From contig NC_135715.1 of NCBI RefSeq assembly GCF_964656455.1, positions 76,025,414 through 76,089,413 on the forward strand: a stretch of DNA of 64,000 nucleotides. Direction: 5' to 3'. The translations under genes were made by a program, and so were the position numbers. Each line of letters starts with the position of its first letter. Position 1 is the first letter of the stretch. Below the pieces are notes generated by a model, which had not been told where the DNA came from, ran no database searches, and saw only the letters and a program-made list of their open reading frames with translations. Origin of the DNA: Halichoerus grypus (lineage: Eukaryota; Chordata; Mammalia; Carnivora; Phocidae). Positions 57,646 to 64,000 of the stretch are shown here, in pieces.

Positions 57646-57936
57646 CTAGAGTGGTTGCACCAGCTTGCATTCCCACCAACAGTGTAGGAGGGTTTCCTTT
57701 TCTCTGCATCCTCGCCAACCTCTGTTGTTTCCTGACTTGTTAATCTTAGCCATTGTGACTGGCATGAGGTGGTATCTCATTGTGGTTTTGATTTGTATTT
57801 TCCTAATCCTGAGTGATGTTGAGCATTTTCTGATGTGTCTCTTGGCCATTTGGATGTCTTCTTTGGAGAAATGTCTGTTCATGTCTTCTGCCCATTTTTT
57901 GATTGGATCATTTGTTCTTTGGGTGTTGAGTTTCAT
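57646..57936 (-). pseudogene. L1 ORF2 C-terminal remnant
   Basis: 97 codons including [25 protein letters not shown]-type landmarks such as [10 protein letters not shown] and [11 protein letters not shown], and the Cys/His-rich end [21 protein letters not shown] (read as CxxxxxxHCWW). It covers the terminal zinc-knuckle-like region of ORF2p. It lacks the final residues after a stop. Confidence 0.88.
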
Positions 57937-57999
57937 AAGTTCTTTATAGATTTTAGATACTAACCCTTTATCAGTTATGTCATTTGCAAATATCTTCTC

Positions 58000-58563
58000 C
58001 TATTCTGTAGGTTGCCTCTTAATTTTGTTGATTGTTTCCTTTGTTGTGCAGAAGCTTTTTATCTTGATGAAGTCCCAATAGTTCATGTTTGCTTTTGTTT
58101 CCCTTGCCTCTGGAGACATGTCTAGCAAGAAGTTGCTGTGGCTGAGGTCAAAGAGGTTGCTGCCTGTGTTCTCCTCTAGGATTTTGATAGATTCCTGTCT
58201 CACTTTTAGGTTTTTCATCCATTTTGAATTTCTTTTTGGGTATGGTGTAAAAAGTGGTTCAGTTTCATTCTTTTGCATGTTTCTGTTCAGTTTTCCCAAC
58301 ACCATTTGTTGAAGAGACTGTCTTTTTTCCATTGGACATTCTTTCCTGCTTTGCCAAAGATTAGTTGACCATAAAGTTGACGGTCCATTTCTGGGCTCTC
58401 TATTCTGTTCCATTGATCTATATGTCTGTTTTTGTGCCAGTACCATACTGTCTTGATGATTACAGGTTTGTAGTAGAGCTTGAAGTCCAAAATTGTGATG
58501 CCTCCAGCTTTGGTTTTTGTTTTCAACATTACTTTGGCTATTCAGGGTCTTTTCTGGTTCCAC
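58000..58563 (-). pseudogene. L1 ORF2 central remnant
   Basis: 187 codons, with frame drift: the normal motif series [20 protein letters not shown] lies in the overlapping frame 58287-58529. Within the long frame, LFDLSHSNFLLDMSPEARET and NYWDFIKIKSFCTTKETINK are recognisable as the ORF2p section between RT and the C-terminal domain. The frameshift near 58290 shows it is dead. Confidence 0.85.
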
Positions 58564-58869
58564 ACAAATTTTTAGGATTTTTTATTCCAGCTCTGTGAAA
58601 AATGTTGATGGTATTTTGATAGGGATTACACTGAATGTGTAGATGGCTTTGGGTAGCATAGACATTTTAACAATATTTGTTCTAATCCACGAGCATGGAA
58701 TGTTTTTCCATTTCTTTGTGTCTTCCTCAATTTCTTTCGTAAGTGTTCTATAGTTTTCAGAGTAAGATCTTTTATCTCTTTAGTTAGGTTTATTCCTAGG
58801 TATCTTACGGTTTTTGGTGCAATTGTAAATGAGATCATTTCCTTGATTTCCCTTTTTGCTGCTTCATTG

Positions 58870-59103
58870 TTAGTGTATAGAAACGCAACAGACTTCTGTG
58901 TGTTGATTTTTTATCCCACGACTTTGTTGAATTCCTGTATCAGTTCTAGCAATTTTGGGGTGGTCTTTTGGGTTTTCTACATAGAGTATCATGTTGTCTG
59001 TGAAGAATGAAAGTTTGACTTCTTCTTTGCCAATTTGGATGCTTTTTATTTCTTTTTGTTTTCTGATTGCTGAGGCTAGGACTTCCAGTACTATGGTGGA
59101 CAA
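58870..59103 (-). pseudogene. L1 RT remnant with mutated active site
   Basis: 78 codons with [20 protein letters not shown] followed by [14 protein letters not shown]. The catalytic FADD of active L1 is FTDN here, so the second of the two adjacent Asp is Asn. The frame closes by a stop soon after. Confidence 0.9.
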
Positions 59104-59133
59104 CAGTAGTGAGAGTGGACATCCCTGTCGTGC

Positions 59134-59412
59134 TCATGACCTTAGGGGAAAAGCTCTCAGTATTTCCCTGTTGAGGATGATATTCACTGTGGGTCTTTCA
59201 TACATGGCTTTTACGATGTTGAGGTATGTTCCCTCTATCCCTACATGATGGAGGGTTTTTATGAAGAAGGGGTGCTGTATTTTGTTAAATGCTTTTTCTG
59301 CATCTGTTGAGAGGATCATATGGTTCTTATCTTTTCTTTTATTAATGTGGTGCATCACGCTGATTGATTTGTGGATGTTGAACCGCCCCTGCAGCTCAGG
59401 AATAAATCCCAC
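59134..59412 (-). pseudogene. L1 RT fingers/palm remnant
   Basis: 92 codons: [20 protein letters not shown], then [20 protein letters not shown], then [18 protein letters not shown]. The first catalytic Asp region (STDAEKAF) is intact. It is joined to the next RT piece only by a frameshift near 59134. The element is truncated upstream of here, about 150 bp away. Confidence 0.9.
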
Positions 59413-59577
59413 TTGGTCGTGGTGAATAATCCTTTTGATGTACTGTTGGATCCTATTAGCTAGTATCTTGGTGAGAATTTTTCATCCATGTTCGTCAGGG
59501 ATATTGGTCTATAATTCTTTTTAGTGGGGCCTTTGTCTGGTTTGGGGATCAAGGTAATGTTTGGTCATCATATTTTT

Positions 59578-60234
59578 ATCTTTCAAACTTAAGTTAGTTG
59601 CTAAAATTAAATATTTATAGGTCTGTCTGCATTCTGGCTTTCATCAAAACCGTGGAAGATTTGAATGTACTGAGTCAACATTCCCTTGGAGCTGAGGACT
59701 GCTGGCCCTGTAAGATGAGACCGTGGTCCCTGCTTCCCCTGCGGTGTCTCACCCGGCCAACACCAAGCATCCTGGGGGCCCTTAGGCATTTATGAGAGTT
59801 TTCCATCCCTGCCTCTGTCAGCACAAGGCACCACTGAGCTCATGGCTTGTGTGATGTAGCTGTCTCTGCTCTCTGGCACTCCTCTCTTCTCTCTCTGGCC
59901 TCTCCTTCAATTATTTCTTCCACCTTCTCCTATCCTTTCAATAGAGGTGTCCCCTCAAGGGGAGATCTATCTGGTCTTCTCTTTCCTCTCTCTCGGCATC
60001 TCATAGATCTCTGATTTAAATTAGTAATGCTCTAAAGATGATCTTTATATGTCTTTATCAATGCAACCAAATATGAACCTAAGTGCAAGGATGAAAACAA
60101 GACCCTGTTCCTTCTCTTAAGGAGTAAAATGTAAGTTAGGAATAAGATATATGTGTAAACAAATACAGTGCAATTTGATAAAGGTTTCACATTTAAAACG
60201 TTGCCTAGTGCTTAGGAAGGGCACTGTGGACTCA
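59578..60234. other. unassigned DNA
   Basis: No feature recognised; C/T-rich from 59870 to 60000. Confidence 0.3.
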
Positions 60235-60815
60235 TGCTCTCTTACCCAACAACATGCCAAATTCTGGGGATTGTTCTTCAACTACTCTTGAACCCATACC
60301 CTCCTTTGCAATCCTGTGGCTATTGGTATTATCTGTCTCTGTTCTCCCTCACCAGTGGTAGGCTCCAGCAAGAAGTGTGCCAGGTCCTCTCATCTTTGAT
60401 TTGGCCATGCTGTCCCCCTGCCTGGACTGTCCCCTCTGCTCATTTCAGCCATGTGAATGCCATTATCCTCAAATGGTACAGACCGCCTTGCCTCCATCCC
60501 TTCGCTGATTCATTTTCTGATAGAGCCTGTAACCTAAGATTGAATTAGCATTTATGGATCAGAGCCTACACTCTACCCAAAAAATCCTTCCTTCCCTGTG
60601 TTTCTAGACCACTTTGTTTATGCCTCTGAGATACGTTTACTCCATTCTGCTTCTGAGTGGAGCTGTATGTACACTCTTAATCTTTTCCCTTTTCAAGATA
60701 ATAAACCTCAGTAGGGCTGAGATATCACTTTTTAATTTTTTTCTTTCCTGGGGCTAAGCTCTGTGTCTTGTATTTTGGTCGATATTTAGTAAACATTTAC
60801 TGAACAATATGGGTA
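60235..60815 (+). repeat. L2-type LINE fossil
   Basis: TGTCCCCCTGCCTGGACTGT (60410), TTTCTAGACCACTTTG (60600) and a tail TAGTAAACATTTACTGAAC (60787) match the loose L2 order. Contains the first copy of a 42-bp exact duplicate (60521-60562). Confidence 0.5.
60521..60562 (+). repeat. 42-bp exact direct repeat, copy 1
   Basis: Begins TAGAGCCTGTAACCTAAGAT and ends TTTATGGATCAG; identical to 61924-61965. AGAGCCT occurs at both its start (60522) and its end (60562). Confidence 0.95.
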
Positions 60816-61761
60816 ATATAAAAAAATGATATATGGGCTCTTCTATCACCTGGGTCATTCATTTGATAAACTTAATGCAAAAGTTGAGTAGAAGAACTAG
60901 GCACAAGTAGAATTAGCAATGAAAAGGATAAAACATATATCAAGCATTTAGATTCTTAAGTGTGACGTTAGAACATATTAGGATCAGAACGTGTCTTAAG
61001 GTAAGACATCTGCAAATATAATGAGAGAAAGTGGGTAATGTAAATCAATACAAAATATGCTATCTAATGCAAGTTTATAGGACTCTATAGAAAACCTATA
61101 TTCCCACAATAGGTAAATAAAAATCCAGGATTTATGGAATATATAAAGGTCTGGGTTTGGATAGAATTAGGTTGGAGAGAATAACTTGTGGGGATGAATC
61201 TGATCTACCCTAAATTTTTTGTGAAAGATAAATGCACATAAACACAACCATAACTAAGTAAGGGTTCATCTGAGAACCTAGGAGGCTTAGAGGCTGGGGG
61301 CAGGAGACTCTTCAGGTCCCCAGACTGTCTCCTTTATAAGGGCTTGGTGGTGAGAACAGAGAAGTGGAGGGGGGCAGTTTGAACGAGTTTGCTAGGAGCC
61401 AGCCAGCCCCTGTGGAATGCAGGTGCAGATAAGAGAAGTGAGTTAACAGGGAACGTAAGCATGAGCTTTGAAGCTGAAGGTGCAGATCTTGGAAGTGGTC
61501 CAGGTGGCAATGAGATCATTTAAGTCCTATCTAGGTTACCCAAGGATATCTTTGACTATCACGGAAGAGTGGGGAATGAGGGAAACTTTGTCTACTCTCC
61601 TACTTGAGTCTGAGTACTTAGCCCTATGCTGATACAAGTTGGAAGGAAGCAGAGAGTTGATTCTTAGGCAGCCAGCCATCTCTGTGACACATGGCAGGAA
61701 GTCCAGTCTTTCTAGGATCATTCTATCATTTGGAAAATTGGAGTCCATTTTAACGTGAACT
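60816..61761. other. unassigned unique DNA
   Basis: Nothing recognised. Frames of 61 and 70 codons on the minus strand (61334-61748) are not interpretable. Confidence 0.3.
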
Positions 61762-61769
61762 CATGTGTG

Positions 61770-61809
<40 letters not shown>

Positions 61810-61811
61810 TC
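61762..61811. repeat. (TG)n microsatellite
   Basis: About 23 dinucleotide steps with interruptions TGCG and TGTA. Potential Z-DNA-forming sequence and useful length marker. Confidence 0.96.
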
Positions 61812-61923
61812 TGGAAGGGGGATTTTCCTCTGATCAGTAACCCTGTAATAGCAGCATTCTCAGACGGAGGGCCATAGCATTGGGTGTCACTTACAATTTA
61901 TGGGCTTTCTCGGACCTGAATAC

Positions 61924-61965
61924 TAGAGCCTGTAACCTAAGATTGAATTAGCATTTATGGATCAG
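61924..61965 (+). repeat. 42-bp exact direct repeat, copy 2
   Basis: Identical to 60521-60562. Starts with TAG and is followed directly by TAG (61966), i.e. a 3-bp microhomology at the insertion edge. No A-tail, no longer TSD. Confidence 0.95.
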
Positions 61966-63794
61966 TAGATGAAAAGAAACACATTAGGAGACCCAAGACT
62001 TGAATTTGAATTCCAGAACTATCCCTGACTAGCTGTTTCACTGAAGTTTGTGAAAGTCAAAAGCACAGTGCCTGGAACAGGGAAATAAGAATTAAATTTG
62101 GGTCTCGTTTATTCTTTTTTTCTCTGGTGCTCATTAGACTTACCCTATGCCCTCCCTTGTCAGGTGGCAAACATAAGTAAATAAATAAATAAATTGAGGC
62201 ATAGAAGAGTTAAGGAATTTGAAGGAGGTCATATAAGAAATAACCAGATTTTAAACTATTCAAAAGTCCTGTGTTCATTTTAATTTACAAAGTGCTTTAT
62301 ATTTTTGAGCTGATTTTGTTTATTCTTCACAGTATATCTCGTGATTCAATATTTCTGTCACTAAATAATAATAGCAGATTGCTTTGGACCAGTCTTGATG
62401 TATGGGATCTCATCCCTGAGTGGAAGCAGAGAGTAAAGCAGAGAAAGGGATACACAAGCTCAGTAGACAGGATCCATCAGATCATAGGACCCTGATTTAA
62501 TCTTGAGCCCTACCAGGTAAGGTGAGAAGAAGAGTGTGAAGTTCTTGGGGTCACATCACAAATAACTTAGCCTTTCTGGGGAACAGCTGATGATCCTGTG
62601 CAGGTCTGAAGTTAACTTCAAGAAGCTGGGAAAAGAAGAAATTCGGTAAAATCTAACAAATAATGAAATTTGTCATGGCTAAAATAGATCAACATTATGT
62701 CCAGCCAAATGTGTGGGATTAGCAGGGTGGTTCGGGTTGGGAAAAGGCGATGTGTTGTGGAAGTAGCATATAAACTGATAATAAAAATGGACCTCTACCA
62801 TCACTTCTTCCAAAAACAATGCCCATGGGTACCGTGAGTACCCAACTTGAGATATCTTATTGTCTTTTTGTGAATATTTTCTACAATATGGTTTTTGCAC
62901 CACCTGCTGGCAAAGAACAGTGATCCTACCTCTCGCTAAAGGAAAGGCACGTATTTAAAGTGCTGGTGAGCAAGGCACTGGGGAGATCAAAATCGACTTT
63001 GTTTATTGGAAACATGTAGCTACCACTGCTAAATGGCATCCAATTCCTTGTCACCACCTTGTTAACAAGTTTTAAATTGTGCCAGGTGATACACACAGGT
63101 GTTTTCTTTCTGAAAGTGTCATAATAATATGAGAAGATTATTCTGGATTAAGTTAGTGAGAAAGGGAATATTATTTTCAGTGGTTAAGAGAGACAGTCTA
63201 TCCAGTACACCTGTCTAACATACAGACTAATCTTTTTTGGGGGGGTGGGGAAGCATTTCCAGGCTACCATCATTTAAAAATGCTGAAGCAACATTATTTA
63301 TAGTTTTGTTTGTTTATTGCCAAGGAGCCATTTAGATTTTTGTGATTGAGCAACACTTCTGGAACAATCCAAGAGTATCATGTTTTACCTTGAGTGTTTA
63401 ACATGGCTTTCCTGGGTGAGATTTTTAAGAATATATGAAGACATTTTCATTGTGGTCTTCTTGCCACTTGGGAAAGAATTTGGCTTTTCTCTCATTCTTT
63501 CTATCTTTTTTTTTTCCTATAGGGATGGATGAAAAGTCTGAGCCAAATTAATAGAGGGTAAGACAGACTGAAGACTTCACCCATAACTGTTTCAGATTCA
63601 AATCATCTCCACCCCTGTTCCTTGATGTTCTACAGCTGGGCACCTGGGTTTGGGAGCAGGAATATAAGTGGAGCTCTAATTGCACCTGGTGTTCAGAACA
63701 GGAGCATTTGCTTCCTCCCTGCTCCACATGCAACCTTAGTTTATAAGAGGGAGAAGTGGTTTATGAGTAGATGTGATGGAACGCAAATACTTTC
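61966..63794. other. mostly unassigned DNA
   Basis: A possible minus-strand MIR-like remnant at 62165-62280 (TTGAGGCATAGAAGAGTTAA) with an (AAAT)n run at 62175-62195. A G-run lies at 63239-63246. No gene recognised. Confidence 0.35.
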
Positions 63795-64000
63795 CTTTTT
63801 TTTTTTTTAATTTTATTATGTTATGTTAGTCACCATACAATACATCATTAGTTTTTGATGTAGTGATCCACGATCCATTGTTTTCGTATAACATCCAGTG
63901 CTCCATGCAGTACGTGCCCTCCTTAATACCCATCACCGGGCTAACCAATCCCCCCTCCCCCCTCCCCTCTAAAACCCTGTTTGTTTCTCAGAGTCCATAG
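63795..64000 (-). mobile_element. carnivore L1 3' end, minus strand, runs off the window
   Basis: T-run at 63796-63808, then GTTAGTCACCATACAATACA (63826), GTGCTCCATGCAGTACGTGC (63898) and CCCATCACCGGGCTAACC (63929). Same 3' UTR family as 30070-30320, in opposite orientation, and little diverged. Its length is unknown, because it continues past position 64000. Confidence 0.93.

Larger units (their letters stand above)
56982..59560 (-). mobile_element. carnivore L1, 5'-truncated, minus strand
   Basis: A 2.6-kb copy. The plus strand runs from the 3' UTR (TTTAGTTAATATATACTGTA at 57015; CACTTGCCCTCCTTAATGCC at 57102) through ORF2 to the RT domain. TSD of 17 bp with one mismatch (TTGGCCATCATATTTTT at 56965-56981, TTGGTCATCATATTTTT at 59561-59577). 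The 5' end lies inside the RT region (element-sense 5' boundary 59560). ORF2 is broken into several frames, so it is inactive. This is one of the better-preserved L1 copies here. Confidence 0.95.

Noticed and set aside
56982..59560. Possible intact, active L1
   Set aside because: It is 5'-truncated within the RT domain, has frameshifts (for example near 58290 and 59134), and the FADD active site reads FTDN.
1..64000. A multi-gene or defence-like novel system
   Set aside because: The window is mammalian, repeat-dominated and shows no clustered coding genes. No evidence supports such a system here.

Overview
The window is nuclear DNA from a carnivoran mammal. The main evidence is about a dozen copies of the carnivore-specific tRNA-Lys-derived SINE (CAN-SINE/SINEC): a head reading GGTGCCTGGGTGGCTCAG, a CT-rich or GA-rich tract and an A-rich AATAAA tail. 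Most have target-site duplications (TSDs) that can be read directly. L1 3' ends of the carnivore type (30070-30320, 40185-40400, 52706-53245, 56982-59560, 63795-64000) agree with this. The L1 3' end seen at 30070 and 63795 suggests a caniform, perhaps an arctoid (bear, seal or mustelid), but that is a weak inference. The DNA is AT-rich, repeat-dense and gene-poor, and I could not recognise any protein-coding exon.

Layout. 1-5680: mostly unassigned AT-rich DNA with one SINE. 5681-6560: a CpG island with four GC boxes and a perfect-consensus RFX X-box, the only convincing promoter here. 6561-12720: MIR and L2 fossils plus two arms of an inverted duplication of about 310 bp (7711-8021 and 10504-10816). 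12720-17960: mostly repeat-free DNA with homeodomain-type TAATTA clusters, a strong splice-acceptor-like tract at 15011-15057 and an unexplained CpG-enriched open frame at 17504-17797. 18160-29235: a block of decayed L1 copies, mainly antisense, with an MLT1-type LTR and nested SINEs. 29240-31330: mostly unique. 31330-34670: an old antisense L1 broken by a 55-60 bp minisatellite and three SINEs. 35000-41400: MLT1-type LTR, SINE, L2, MIR and CR1/L3-like fossils, then a small GC-rich patch. 41460-48450: a pure purine tract, sense L1 with a SINE pair, L2, antisense L1, then sense L1. 48450-56280: mostly unique, with MER5- and MER20-like DNA transposons, an L1 with inverted 5' end, and SINEs. 56982-59560: a 5'-truncated antisense L1 with a 17-bp TSD. 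59578-64000: L2-like and unique DNA, a TG microsatellite and the start of another antisense L1.

There is no operon-like or pathway-level organisation. Functional candidates are the CpG-island promoter, possibly serving a gene leaving leftward within 6 kb or rightward across a large intron or intergenic space, and some putative enhancer-like segments. Most of the rest is retrotransposon history, including several well-preserved insertion signatures. I found no sign of a new multi-gene system. The best leads are the X-box promoter, the inverted duplication, a 42-bp exact duplication with microhomology (60521 and 61924), and a repeated SINE insertion at one target site (42643-43073).
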